Shown here piece by piece: positions 41,192 through 49,040 of a stretch of DNA of 64,000 nt (position 1 is its first letter; each line of letters begins with the position of its first letter). Origin of the DNA: JAWVFM01 sp963841455 (lineage in GTDB: Bacteria > Actinomycetota > Thermoleophilia > Solirubrobacterales > 70-9); NCBI GenBank assembly GCA_963841455.1, contig CAWJCU010000002.1:186001-250000 (forward strand), read 5' to 3'. Made by a program: the position numbers and the translations under genes. Below the pieces are notes generated by a model. It ran no database searches. It was given only the letters and a program-made list of their open reading frames with translations, and was not told the DNA's origin.

Positions 41192-42328
41192 TCATCGGTC
41201 CCTCGCGCATCGGACACCGGCGAAGATCTGGCGCCGCTCGGGCAGGTCCCAATTGCGGAAGCTCGTGCGGATGACGTTTCGCCGCGTCGCCCAGGCACCG
41301 CCGCGCAGCACCCTGTGGGTCGGCCCGAAGAACACCTCCGAGTACTCGGGGTAGGGGAAGGCCTCGAAGCCGGGGTACGCGGTGAACTCGGAGGACGTCC
41401 ATTCCCACACGTCCCCCAGCATCTGCAAGGCGCCGCTGGCCGAGGCAGCGTCCGCGTAGGCGCCGGCGGGCGCGCAGCCGAACGCGAGATGGTCGAGGTT
41501 GGCGCGATCGCGGTTCGCGTCCGCGGCCGCCGCCTCCCACTCGAGCTCGGTGGGAAGCCGCTTGCCGGCCCACCCCGCGTACCCCTCGGCCTGACCGTAA
41601 TCGACGTGCACAACCGGCAGTACCGGGTCGAGCGCGACGCTGCGCCCCATCGCCGTCCTCAGCCATCCGCCGGCGCCGTCGGCCTCCCAGTAGAGCGGCG
41701 GCTCGGCACCGGTGTCGGTGATGAAATCGGCGAAGTCCGCGTTCGTGACCGGGACGCGGTCGATTCGGAACGGCGCCAGCTCGACCGCGTGGCGCGGGCG
41801 CTCGTTGTCGTAGGCGAAACCGCGAGGCCCTGCACCGATCTCCACCTCGCCGCCCGGCACCTCGACCATCTCCGGGCCCTCTGCCACGGGCTCGGCGCCC
41901 GGGCCCGTGTCGCGCTCGCCCGGCTCGTAGCTCTCGACCATCTGTAGGAGCTGCAGCATCGTCTCGTTGTGCTGGTGCTCGTGCGCGATCAGGAGCTCGT
42001 AGACGAAGCCGTCGCGAAGCAGCGGGTCGTCGGAGCCCTCGAGGTCGATCCCGTCCAGCACGTCGAGCGAGCGCTGCCGCACCTCGTCCATGTAGGAGCG
42101 CAGCTCATCGCCGCGGAGGATCGGAAGCTCGTTGCGCGTGCGCCGCGGATTCTCGATCGCGTCGTAGAAGCGGCCGAGCTCGCCGCGCATCGGCTCCCGC
42201 CCGCCGATCGTCTGCACCAGCCAGAGCTCCTCGAAGTTCGCGATGTGGCCGAGGTCCCAGGCGAGCGGGCTCAGGATGGGTGAGTAGACGCGGTTGAGCT
42301 CCTCGTCCGCCAGGGGATCGACGAGCAT
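41192..42328 (-). CDS. egtB: ergothioneine sulfoxide synthase EgtB
   Basis: 378 residues from ATG 42328. Iron enzyme that joins hercynine to a thiol donor with oxygen. N-terminal DinB-like helical bundle with LAWDLGHIANFEELWL and the iron motif HEHQHNE (HxxxHxE); C-terminal FGE-sulfatase-like domain with GKRLPTELEWEAAAA, DVWEWTSSEFTAYPGF and VLRGGAWATRRNVIRTSFRNW. In-frame codons upstream (GIAARLAEARERTL) look homologous to EgtB N-termini, but no ATG/GTG/TTG lies between them and an upstream stop, so the real start may be a rare codon. No egtC or egtA is nearby. Confidence 0.92.
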   Translation of the reverse strand: MLVDPLADEELNRVYSPILSPLAWDLGHIANFEELWLVQTIGGREPMRGELGRFYDAIENPRRTRNELPILRGDELRSYMDEVRQRSLDVLDGIDLEGSDDPLLRDGFVYELLIAHEHQHNETMLQLLQMVESYEPGERDTGPGAEPVAEGPEMVEVPGGEVEIGAGPRGFAYDNERPRHAVELAPFRIDRVPVTNADFADFITDTGAEPPLYWEADGAGGWLRTAMGRSVALDPVLPVVHVDYGQAEGYAGWAGKRLPTELEWEAAAADANRDRANLDHLAFGCAPAGAYADAASASGALQMLGDVWEWTSSEFTAYPGFEAFPYPEYSEVFFGPTHRVLRGGAWATRRNVIRTSFRNWDLPERRQIFAGVRCARDR

Positions 42329-42456
42329 CAGCGTTCGCTCGCGTGCCTCGGCGAGTCGCGCGGCGATCCCGTCCCTGCTGGTGGCGGCGGCCAGCGTGAT
42401 GCAACAAGGCTACCCGCCGGCGCGCGCGAGTCGTGAAGGAATAGATTCCGCGCCCG

Positions 42457-43224
42457 ATGAAGGTCGATGGAGCCTCAGCTCTCGTCGCCGGCGGCGCGTC
42501 GGGTCTCGGCGCGGCGACGGCGCGCACGCTTCACGGCGCGGGAGCGTCGGTGGTGGTCGCCGACCTCAACGCCGAGAAGGGCAACGCTCTGGTCGGCGAG
42601 CTCGGCGGGCGGGCGCGGTTCGTCGAGGTGAACGTCACTGACGCAGACCAGGTGTCGGCAGCGGTGGACGCCGCCTCCGAGGCCGATCGAGGCCTCCGGA
42701 TTTCGGTCTGCTGCGCCGGGATCGGGTGGGCTCAGCGCACGGCGTCAAAGGGCGGGCCGCACGACCTCCAGCTCTTTTCGAACGTCGTCCAGGTGAACCT
42801 GATCGGCACGTTCAACGTCCTCCGGCTCGCTGCGGCGTCGATGAACGGGAACGAACCGGACGACGCTGGCGAGCGTGGCGTCTGCGTCAACACGGCATCG
42901 ATCGCCGCCTTCGACGGCCAGATCGGCCAGGTCGCCTACTCGGCCTCGAAGGGCGGCATCGTCGGCCTCACGCTCCCCGCCGCGCGTGACATGGCGAGCC
43001 GGGGCATCCGCGTGGTCACGATCGCGCCGGGCCTGTTCGACACGCCGCTCCTCGGCGCACTGCCTCAGGAGGCGCGAGATGCGCTCGGCGACACGATGCC
43101 ATTCCCTTCCCGCCTCGGCGAGCCCGACGAGTACGCCGCGCTCGTCCGCCACATCGTCGAGAACCAGATGCTGAACGGCGAGACGATCAGGCTCGACGGC
43201 GCCCTGCGGATGGCGCCGCGCTAG
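42457..43224 (+). CDS. short-chain dehydrogenase (3-hydroxyacyl-CoA dehydrogenase type II-like)
   Basis: 255 residues. Rossmann motif VAGGASGLGAATARTLHGAGASVVVADLN, structural CCAGIG, and catalytic Ser/Tyr/Lys in NTASIAAFDGQIGQVAYSASKGGIVGLTLPAARDMASRGIRVVTIAPGLFDTPLL. The sequence closely follows HSD10-like enzymes that oxidise short-chain 3-hydroxyacyl-CoAs. The Asp after the second strand (VVADLN) predicts NAD preference. The 3' end overlaps the convergent PhnD-like gene by 38 bp. Confidence 0.88.
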   Translation: MKVDGASALVAGGASGLGAATARTLHGAGASVVVADLNAEKGNALVGELGGRARFVEVNVTDADQVSAAVDAASEADRGLRISVCCAGIGWAQRTASKGGPHDLQLFSNVVQVNLIGTFNVLRLAAASMNGNEPDDAGERGVCVNTASIAAFDGQIGQVAYSASKGGIVGLTLPAARDMASRGIRVVTIAPGLFDTPLLGALPQEARDALGDTMPFPSRLGEPDEYAALVRHIVENQMLNGETIRLDGALRMAPR

Positions 43225-44005
43225 CGGAGTACCGTGAATCGGTGTGGCGCTCGAGCACGCGCGCGAGCCCGTGCTCGGCGAGGCCGTAGAACCCCTCCAC
43301 CCGCTTTCGCTCGTAGGGCACGAAGCCGGCGAAGAGCGTCTCGGCCGTCGTTTCAGGGCGGTGTGAAAGAGCGAGCTCCGAGAGCTCGTCGGCCAAGGTC
43401 TGGCTGGCCTCCTTCGCGACGATGAGCAGCGGCGTCGGAAGGCCGTCCCGCCGGCCGATCACCCGGGTGTCGCGAGCGTTCGCCTCGTCCTTCCGCCAGA
43501 CGTCCTCCTCGACCATCGTCGCGTCGACGCGGCCGGACATCACCGCGTCGATCTGTCCCTCGTAGGGCGGCACCTCGACCAGCTGAGCGAACAGGTCGTC
43601 GATGTCGAGACTGTGCTCGTGAAGGAGGATTGCCGGCGCAAAGTAGCTGGACGTGCAGTAGCGGTGGGCGTAGCCGAGCTTTCGGCCCCGAAGCTCGTCG
43701 AGGATCGCGATATCGCTGCCGGCCGCGACGACGAGCAGGCTGGCGAAGCTCGAGGACCCGCTGGCCGCGTATACGGCGCTCGCGAGGGGCTGGTAGGCGC
43801 CCTGCTCGCGAAGGTAGAAATAGTTGGCGGCCGGCAGGTAGGCGAACGAGACCGGCTCAGCCTTGAGGTCGCGCGTCAGCTTCGCCATGTCGCGATACGG
43901 GGCGACCTCGATGCCATGCCGCTCCAGGAAGCCACTCCACAGCGCGTCGTCGACCTGGAAGCCGAGGTTCGCGTCGTGCGCGAAGATCGGCTTGGGAGCG
44001 GGCAC
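43187..44005 (-). CDS. PhnD-like phosphate/phosphonate-type substrate-binding protein without signal peptide
   Basis: 272 residues from GTG 44005. Two-lobed binding-protein fold: PIFAHDANLGFQVDDALWSGFLERHGIEVAPYRDMAKLTRDLKAEPVSFAYLPAANYFYL, SDIAILDELRGRKLGYAHRYCTSSYFAPAILLHEHSLD, and DAVMSGRVDATMVEEDVWR are typical of the PhnD group. No signal peptide or lipobox precedes it from this start, and no ABC transporter genes adjoin, so it may be cytosolic or the start may be wrong (an upstream in-frame extension to 44140 is Gly/Pro-rich, not signal-like). The ligand is unknown. Confidence 0.75.
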   Translation of the reverse strand: MPAPKPIFAHDANLGFQVDDALWSGFLERHGIEVAPYRDMAKLTRDLKAEPVSFAYLPAANYFYLREQGAYQPLASAVYAASGSSSFASLLVVAAGSDIAILDELRGRKLGYAHRYCTSSYFAPAILLHEHSLDIDDLFAQLVEVPPYEGQIDAVMSGRVDATMVEEDVWRKDEANARDTRVIGRRDGLPTPLLIVAKEASQTLADELSELALSHRPETTAETLFAGFVPYERKRVEGFYGLAEHGLARVLERHTDSRYSASAAPSAGRRRA

Positions 44006-44094
44006 GGCGGCGATCCTATCCCGCGCCGCGCCCGCTCCGATCGGGTCTGGGGATTCATCCGCCCCGCCCGGATGACTCGGGCCGCCCGACTCGC

Positions 44095-45099
44095 CTAGGT
44101 CCCCTCCCACTCCGGGTCGCTGTAGACGATCTTCAGCCATGGCGGTGTGATCGCGAAGCGGGTAGCGAGCGCCCTCGGGCCGATGGTCTCAATCGGGATT
44201 AAGCGCAGGTGGGAGGCCGGTGTCCATCGGCGCGGCCGCTCGCCGGCAGTCGGCAGCGGCAAGTCGCCGACGAGGCGGCCGCCCACCGCACTCGGCGTGC
44301 CGTCCTCGTGCACGTGACCCGCGTGGCTTCCCCCCGAGACGAAGGTTCGGCCCGTGATGGGGCCCCAGGCGGCGCGATGGAAGAGCCCCGCGTCGAACGG
44401 CCAGCTCCCGACGCCCCCGTCGTAGTTGTAGCCGTTGTGCGAGCTGGCTCGGGACAAGACCCTGCTGTCGCGGTCGATTCGGACCATGTAGCTCTCCCAG
44501 TCGTCCTCGTGGTAGCCGAGGTCTCCCGGGAGGCCGCGCAGGCTGGTCGAGTTCTCGTAGTAGAGCCAGTACTGGATGTACAGGTGGCCGGTGAGCGGGG
44601 CGCCGCGCTCGGGGTAGTGGCCCCCGTTCATCAACCCCCTGCCGTCGCAGCCGATCCCGGACGGGATGAGCGCGTGCGGGCGGCGGCAGTCGACGACGTG
44701 GACGAACGCGACCGCCGGCTCTCCGGTGTTGGAGCGCCACACGGGCCCGCTTCGCGGCCCATTGCCGCATGACGCGCCGCGGCACGAGCGGAAGTCGACG
44801 GGCAGGGCCGACATCCCGGTCTCGTAGTCAACCTCGGGCGCATGCTCGCGAACGGCGATTGCCAGCCGCTCGCCGTAGGCGGCGGCCAGCGCAGGCTCGG
44901 CGGCGCCGTCGGCGCACGTCGAGCGCTCCCCGAGCGCGCACTCGAGCTTCGCGACGATCGCCTCCGCCACACTCGTCCCGGGCACCCGAACGCCGACCGC
45001 CGCGAGCGCGACGAAGAGCGCGGCGACGAGCGCGACCAGGCCGACCCATTCGAGCGTTCCCTGTCCGTGCTCGGTTCCCCAACCGGTCTCGCGTGACAT
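44095..45099 (-). CDS. surface protein with Flp/TadE-like prepilin N-terminus and VPS62/NLP-like domain
   Basis: 334 residues from ATG 45099. Residues ~12-38 read EHGQGTLEWVGLVALVAALFVALAAVG: a class III prepilin motif (Gly, then mature QGTLE with Glu at +5 and a hydrophobic helix). The body has LYIQYWLYYENS ... GYHEDDWESYMVRIDRDSRVLSRASSHNGYNYDGG, which recalls the H-x-D-W-E motif of VPS62/DUF946 and NLP-type proteins. It then has GGSHAGHVHEDGTP, a second His-rich metal-like site. Six Cys suggest disulfides. No known activity is assigned. The fusion of a pilin anchor with this domain is unusual. Confidence 0.65.
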   Translation of the reverse strand: MSRETGWGTEHGQGTLEWVGLVALVAALFVALAAVGVRVPGTSVAEAIVAKLECALGERSTCADGAAEPALAAAYGERLAIAVREHAPEVDYETGMSALPVDFRSCRGASCGNGPRSGPVWRSNTGEPAVAFVHVVDCRRPHALIPSGIGCDGRGLMNGGHYPERGAPLTGHLYIQYWLYYENSTSLRGLPGDLGYHEDDWESYMVRIDRDSRVLSRASSHNGYNYDGGVGSWPFDAGLFHRAAWGPITGRTFVSGGSHAGHVHEDGTPSAVGGRLVGDLPLPTAGERPRRWTPASHLRLIPIETIGPRALATRFAITPPWLKIVYSDPEWEGT

Positions 45100-45203
45100 G
45101 CCGCGAAGCTGGCAGCGCGCAACTCGCGCGTGGCGCGCCCATCGCGCCGATTCTCGGGCGGAATCGGGACGCAACGCGCGCGGTCGGTTTAGGCTGCCGA
45201 GCC

Positions 45204-45734
45204 GTGGAGCGGAGTTTGCTCACGTCCCTCGCAGTCGCCTCGGCGCTCGGCCTCGCCGCGTGCGGGGGTGGCGATACGACGGTGATAACCAGCGTCGTCT
45301 CCGAGCCGACGAGCAGCACCGCTCCGACGACGACGGTGACAACCACGACGACCTCATCCACCGGGACCTCCACTCCGGAGCCGACGCTCCACCTCGCGAG
45401 CTTCCGCTCACCCTCGGGCAACATCGGCTGCCTCACCACCGCAGGCACCGTCCGCTGCGACATCCAGAAGCGCTCCTGGAACCCGCCGCGGCGTCCTGCG
45501 GACTGCCCCAGCGAGGTCGACTTCGGGCAGGGGATCACGGTCGGGAGCGGCGCGGCTCGCTTCGTCTGCGCCGGGGACACGGCGCTCAACCCCGCGGCGA
45601 CGAAGCTCGCCTACGGCACCGCGACCGCGACCGGCGACCTCACGTGCGCCAGCGCGACCGCCGGCATGACCTGCACGAACGAGAGCACGGGCCACGGCTT
45701 CGTCATCTCGAGCGCCAGCTATCGGTTGTTCTGA
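45204..45734 (+). CDS. exported lipoprotein, DUF6636-like
   Basis: 176 residues from GTG 45204. Lipobox LGLAAC after a 20-residue signal, so it should be lipid-anchored at the outer face of the membrane. A Thr/Ser-rich linker (TSSTAPTTTVTTTTTSSTGTST) follows. The folded part begins FRSPSGNIGCLTTAGTVRCDIQKRSWNPPRRPADCPSEVDFGQGITVGSGAARFVCAGDTAL and ends GHGFVISSASYRLF; six Cys after the lipobox are in positions common to this family. Function is unknown. Confidence 0.75.
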   Translation: MERSLLTSLAVASALGLAACGGGDTTVITSVVSEPTSSTAPTTTVTTTTTSSTGTSTPEPTLHLASFRSPSGNIGCLTTAGTVRCDIQKRSWNPPRRPADCPSEVDFGQGITVGSGAARFVCAGDTALNPAATKLAYGTATATGDLTCASATAGMTCTNESTGHGFVISSASYRLF

Positions 45735-45736
45735 GC

Positions 45737-45767
45737 CCGCGCCGGCGCCGGTGCCGCCCCGGCGCGG
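45737..45767 (+). terminator. hairpin after the lipoprotein gene
   Basis: A 9-bp perfect stem (CCGCGCCGG with CCGGCGCGG) and 13-nt loop directly after the stop codon at 45734, followed by TACCCTTT. Typical position for an intrinsic terminator in GC-rich DNA. Confidence 0.55.
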
Positions 45768-45856
45768 TACCCTTTATCAACCTGCCCGGTGGGTCCTTCG
45801 GTCCCTCTCCGCCCCTCGAGCACGTTTGACGAGGGGACCAGAAGGAGAGGTCGGCC

Positions 45857-46219
45857 ATGGCCGATGCCGAGGTTGTACATCCAGCGGGGCTGCGGGCAGA
45901 CGTCAGCAGCTCGTTCGCGTCCGTGTGGAGGAACTACGCCGGCGAGCGGCCCACGGACATCGAGACGCGGATCAAGGGGACCCATGTCACGTGCGTGCTC
46001 AAGGGCGCCACGCGGCAGTTCGACGAGGGACTGGCGGCAGCGGCCGCGGACCACGACGGCGAGTCTCGAAAGCTCACCACAGCGACCTTCCGCTCCGACG
46101 CCATTCACGCGGTAACGCGGGTTACGAGGCGCAAGGTGATGGCGTTTGTCAGCAAGCACGACACGAAGACCGACGTCGCCACCGAGCTCTTCATCCTCGA
46201 TATCCCGCCGCGTGGGTAG
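45857..46219 (+). CDS. DUF2294-like protein
   Basis: 120 residues; RBS GAAGGAGAGG 6 nt before ATG 45857. Pattern: a helix (LRADVSSSFASVWRNYAGERPTDIETRIKGTHVTCVLKGATRQFDEGL), a second helix with FRSDAIHAVTRVTRRKVMAFVSKHDTKTDVATELFILDI, the arrangement of DUF2294, a small protein family of unknown function in actinobacteria and Firmicutes. Its stop overlaps the start of the next gene by 8 nt, so they form an operon. Confidence 0.7.
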   Translation: MADAEVVHPAGLRADVSSSFASVWRNYAGERPTDIETRIKGTHVTCVLKGATRQFDEGLAAAAADHDGESRKLTTATFRSDAIHAVTRVTRRKVMAFVSKHDTKTDVATELFILDIPPRG

Positions 46220-47129
46220 CCGAGCCCACGAAACCCGCCGCTGGCTGCGAGCACACCCGACGGGCGTCACCGCGGCTGGAAGCCTGCTGGTCGCTGCCGC
46301 GCTCGCCGTCGGCCTCGCCGGCAAGAGCGGGGACTTCGCCTCGGCCCTCGGCAGCGCGCCGGTCTGGATGCTCGCGGTGGCTGCGGCCCTCCACCTCGTT
46401 TGGCTCGTCGCCCGCAGCGAGGCCTGGAACGTCTGCGTCAGCGCAGCGGGAGGAACGGTCGGTCGCCGGCGCCTCTACCGCGCCGCGAGCGTCGGCTACC
46501 TCGGGAACCTCTTCAACGCCCAGTTCGGGCTGGCGGTGCGCATTGGCGCTCTGCGGCGCTCTGCGCCGAGCGACAGCCCGCCTGCCTCGGTCCTGGTAGC
46601 CGCCGAGCTCCCGATCATCATCGTCGAGGGGGCGCTGGCCGCGCTCATGTCATTCACCCTGGTGGCTCCGCTCGGCGTTCCGTGGTGGGCGCCCGCGATC
46701 GCGATGGCCGTGATGGCCAGCGTCTTTTTCGGAGCCCGGTCGATCGCGCGCGACCATCGCCACGGCGCCTGGCGCGGACTTGCAGTGCTCCGGGGCCTCG
46801 AGGGCCGAAGCCGCATCGTCGCGCTCGTTGTCCTCGCCGTGTCGATCCAGGTGCTGCGGAACTGGTTCCTGCTCGGAGCGGTCGGAGTCGACGTCTCCCT
46901 CCTCGACTCCGTGGCCCTCCTGATCGCGATGGCGGTCTTCGGCCTACTGCCTCTCGGCCCCGGCGCCGGCGCGGCAACCACAGTCTTGATCCTCGGGGCG
47001 AACGGCGTCGCGGCGACGGCGGCTGCCGGCGCGCTCCTGACGATGACCGGGGTCGTCGGCACTCTCTGCTTCGCGGGATGGGCGATGGTGGACCGCATGC
47101 GCCCTGCGGTGCCGGCGCTGGCGGCCTAG
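46212..47129 (+). CDS. UPF0104/AglD-type integral membrane protein (lysyl-PG synthase TM-like)
   Basis: 305 residues from GTG 46212. At least seven hydrophobic segments, among them AAGSLLVAAALAVGLAG, VWMLAVAAALHLVWLVARSEAWNV, YLGNLFNAQFGLAVRIGALRR, AELPIIIVEGALAALMSFTLVAPL, and VALLIAMAVFGLLPLGPGAGAATTVLILGANG. The SEAWN and GNLFNAQFG...RIG segments match the LPG_synthase_TM group, whose members flip or modify lipids, or act in polyprenyl-linked glycan transfer. Function here is not defined. Confidence 0.72.
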   Translation: MGSRAHETRRWLRAHPTGVTAAGSLLVAAALAVGLAGKSGDFASALGSAPVWMLAVAAALHLVWLVARSEAWNVCVSAAGGTVGRRRLYRAASVGYLGNLFNAQFGLAVRIGALRRSAPSDSPPASVLVAAELPIIIVEGALAALMSFTLVAPLGVPWWAPAIAMAVMASVFFGARSIARDHRHGAWRGLAVLRGLEGRSRIVALVVLAVSIQVLRNWFLLGAVGVDVSLLDSVALLIAMAVFGLLPLGPGAGAATTVLILGANGVAATAAAGALLTMTGVVGTLCFAGWAMVDRMRPAVPALAA

Positions 47130-47566
47130 ACCCAGGGCTCGGGCTCGAAGTCCATCCGGCCGTGGAAGCGCTCGTACACCTCCGGCCGCGTCGCCTGGTA
47201 GAGCGCGAGTCGCTGACCCCCCGGCGTACCGAGCTCCGCGCACGGGCCCGGCGGAATGTCGAACCTGGCGCTGACCTGGAAGCCGCGCCCGGCGAGCCGC
47301 GCGATCGACTCGTCGAGGTCCGCGACACGATGCACCAGCACCGGAGCCTCGCCCTCCATGTGCCCGGCGAGGAGGACACGCGGTGACTCCGAGGCGAGGC
47401 GCACCTCGGCGACGCGGGTCCCGAAGGCCTCGATCGCGAAGACGACCTCGCCCCCCAGCACATCGCGGTAGAAGCCCAGATCCCGCGCCACGTCCGCGCT
47501 CGGCAGGTAGAGAAAGTCGAGCGAGGAGAACGGCAAGGCCCGGTCGGACTCGTCGGCGCCCGGCAC
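47126..47566 (-). CDS. glyoxalase/VOC-fold protein
   Basis: 146 residues; two beta-alpha-beta-beta-beta units. First: LDFLYLPSADVARDLGFYRDVLGGEVVFAIEAFGTRVAEVRLASESPRVLLAGH; second: APVLVHRVADLDESIARLAGRGFQVSARFDIPPGPCAELGTPGGQRLALYQATRP. The usual metal ligands are only partly filled (E in CAELGTP), so activity is uncertain. It is 3 nt after the PAS protein gene on the same strand, and shares CTAG with the stop of the opposing membrane-protein gene. Confidence 0.82.
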   Translation of the reverse strand: MPGADESDRALPFSSLDFLYLPSADVARDLGFYRDVLGGEVVFAIEAFGTRVAEVRLASESPRVLLAGHMEGEAPVLVHRVADLDESIARLAGRGFQVSARFDIPPGPCAELGTPGGQRLALYQATRPEVYERFHGRMDFEPEPWV

Positions 47567-47569
47567 CAG

Positions 47570-48679
47570 CTAGAGAACGTCGGGGTCCTCGTGGAGCGGC
47601 GTGACCACCCGAAGCCGCCCCGGTCGCACCACCGGCTTCGGCGCCTGCGCGTGCTCGGGGAGGTTCGTCTTCAGCATCTCCAGGTGGCCCTGGATGCCGT
47701 CTAGCAGGCCCCCGAGCTGGCCGCGCACGCTCGCGAGCTCCCGGAGGGTCGCGTCGAGGGACACCTCGTCGACGTCGGTGTGGCCGCACTGCGCGCATGC
47801 CTCAACTCGCTCAGACGCCCAAACGGAGCCGCACTTCGGGCAGCTCAGGCGGTACACGTCGGGCACGGCAGCCTCGCTGCCTGGAGCCCCGCGGGTCGCC
47901 GTGATGTCGGCGAGGATTCCCTCGACCGTGCGTCGCCCTCCGTGTGCCCCGCTCACGATGCCCCGGTCACGGACCCAGACGTGATCGCCGGAGCGGTCGA
48001 CGAGCCGGTACTCGCGAACCCACTGCGCCCCGACGTCGCCGTTCCCGCCGTCAGCCTCCTCGGCGAAGACCCAGTCCCGGTCGTCCGGGTGTACGAGCCC
48101 GGCGCGCAGCCTCGCGTCGGACATCAGCTCGGCTGCCGAGTAGCCGACGAGCGACTCGACCTGGGGTGAGAGAAACTTCCAGCGCCCGGCGGGTCCCGGC
48201 TCGGAGCGGTAGAGGCAGGCCGGCAGGCTCTCGACGAGGCTGCGGTAGTGGTCGTAGGCGTCGGTGAGCGCCCGCTCCGCGGTGATGTCGATGAGCACGC
48301 CCTGCCAGAGCGCTCTTCCCGGCTCGCCGGCGAGCTTGGCCTCGTCGCGCACCCAGATGATCGTGCCGTCTTGGCGAACCATGCGGTACTCGCTGACCGC
48401 GGTGACGTCGCCGCCGCGCGCGGCCTCGAGCTCGCGCTCCTCGATCCTCACCACGGCCTCGCGATCATCGGGGTGGAGACAGCGCACATAGAGGGTGGGG
48501 TCCTCGATCCACTCCCGCGCCGTGTACCCGAGGAGCGTCTCGACGTGGGCGCTCACGTAGCGCCATGCCCCCTCGCGCCCGGGCTCCGCTTGGTAGATCA
48601 CCGCCGGCAGCGCCTCTACGAGATCGCTGAGCGCTTCCATTGCCGGGGCCTCCTGCCGAGCGCCGTTGGCCTCTCCCAT
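47570..48679 (-). CDS. tandem PAS sensor protein with zinc ribbon, no output domain
   Basis: 369 residues from ATG 48679. PAS 1 (~17-140) has LVEALPAVIYQAEPGREGAWRYVSAHVETLLGYTAREWIEDPTLYVRCLHPDDREAV and EYRMVRQDGTIIWVRDEAKL; PAS 2 (~145-270) repeats the pattern with LVESLPACLYRSEPGPAGRWKFLSPQVESLVGYS. Both are PAS_3 type. A zinc ribbon CPKCGSVW ... CAQCGH (~288-312) follows, then a coiled-coil-like helix LDATLRELASVRGQLGGLLDGIQGHLEMLKTNL. No kinase, cyclase or HTH is attached; how the signal is passed on is unknown. Confidence 0.82.
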   Translation of the reverse strand: MGEANGARQEAPAMEALSDLVEALPAVIYQAEPGREGAWRYVSAHVETLLGYTAREWIEDPTLYVRCLHPDDREAVVRIEERELEAARGGDVTAVSEYRMVRQDGTIIWVRDEAKLAGEPGRALWQGVLIDITAERALTDAYDHYRSLVESLPACLYRSEPGPAGRWKFLSPQVESLVGYSAAELMSDARLRAGLVHPDDRDWVFAEEADGGNGDVGAQWVREYRLVDRSGDHVWVRDRGIVSGAHGGRRTVEGILADITATRGAPGSEAAVPDVYRLSCPKCGSVWASERVEACAQCGHTDVDEVSLDATLRELASVRGQLGGLLDGIQGHLEMLKTNLPEHAQAPKPVVRPGRLRVVTPLHEDPDVL

Positions 48680-48755
48680 CGAAGCGATTGTACGAATCGG
48701 CGGAGAACGTGATGCAAGCGAAGCACCTGCAGGCGCTGCACTAGAGTCGGGGGCG

Positions 48756-49040
48756 ATGGAGGGACACCGGCCAGGCCAACCGCTTCCGGAGCTCGGCCGG
48801 CGGGGCACGAACTGGAAGACCTGGGTCATCGGCACCGCGATCGTGCTGCTCTTGATCTTCGTCGCCCTCAACTTCCAGACAGTAGAGGTGAACTTCCTCT
48901 TCGGGACGACGAAGACACCGCTCATCTTCGCCCTTCTGATCGCGGCGGGGCTCGGCGCGCTGGTCGGCTGGCTGCTGCCGGTGGTGCGTCGAGGGCGGCG
49001 GGCCGACAGGCCGGGGAAGGAAGGCCCGCCGAGCGCCTAG
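48756..49040 (+). CDS. LapA/DUF1049-like membrane protein
   Basis: 94 residues. Pattern of the LapA domain: WKTWVIGTAIVLLLIFVALNFQTVEVNFLFGTTKTPLIFALLIAAGLGALVGWLL, two helices separated by the short N-x-x-x-V-x-V/F-x-F turn. In E. coli the family assembles LPS; in actinobacteria its role is unclear. The basic tail RRGRRADRPGK lies in the cytosol. It diverges from the PAS gene, and its TAG shares CTAG with pntB. Confidence 0.82.
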   Translation: MEGHRPGQPLPELGRRGTNWKTWVIGTAIVLLLIFVALNFQTVEVNFLFGTTKTPLIFALLIAAGLGALVGWLLPVVRRGRRADRPGKEGPPSA

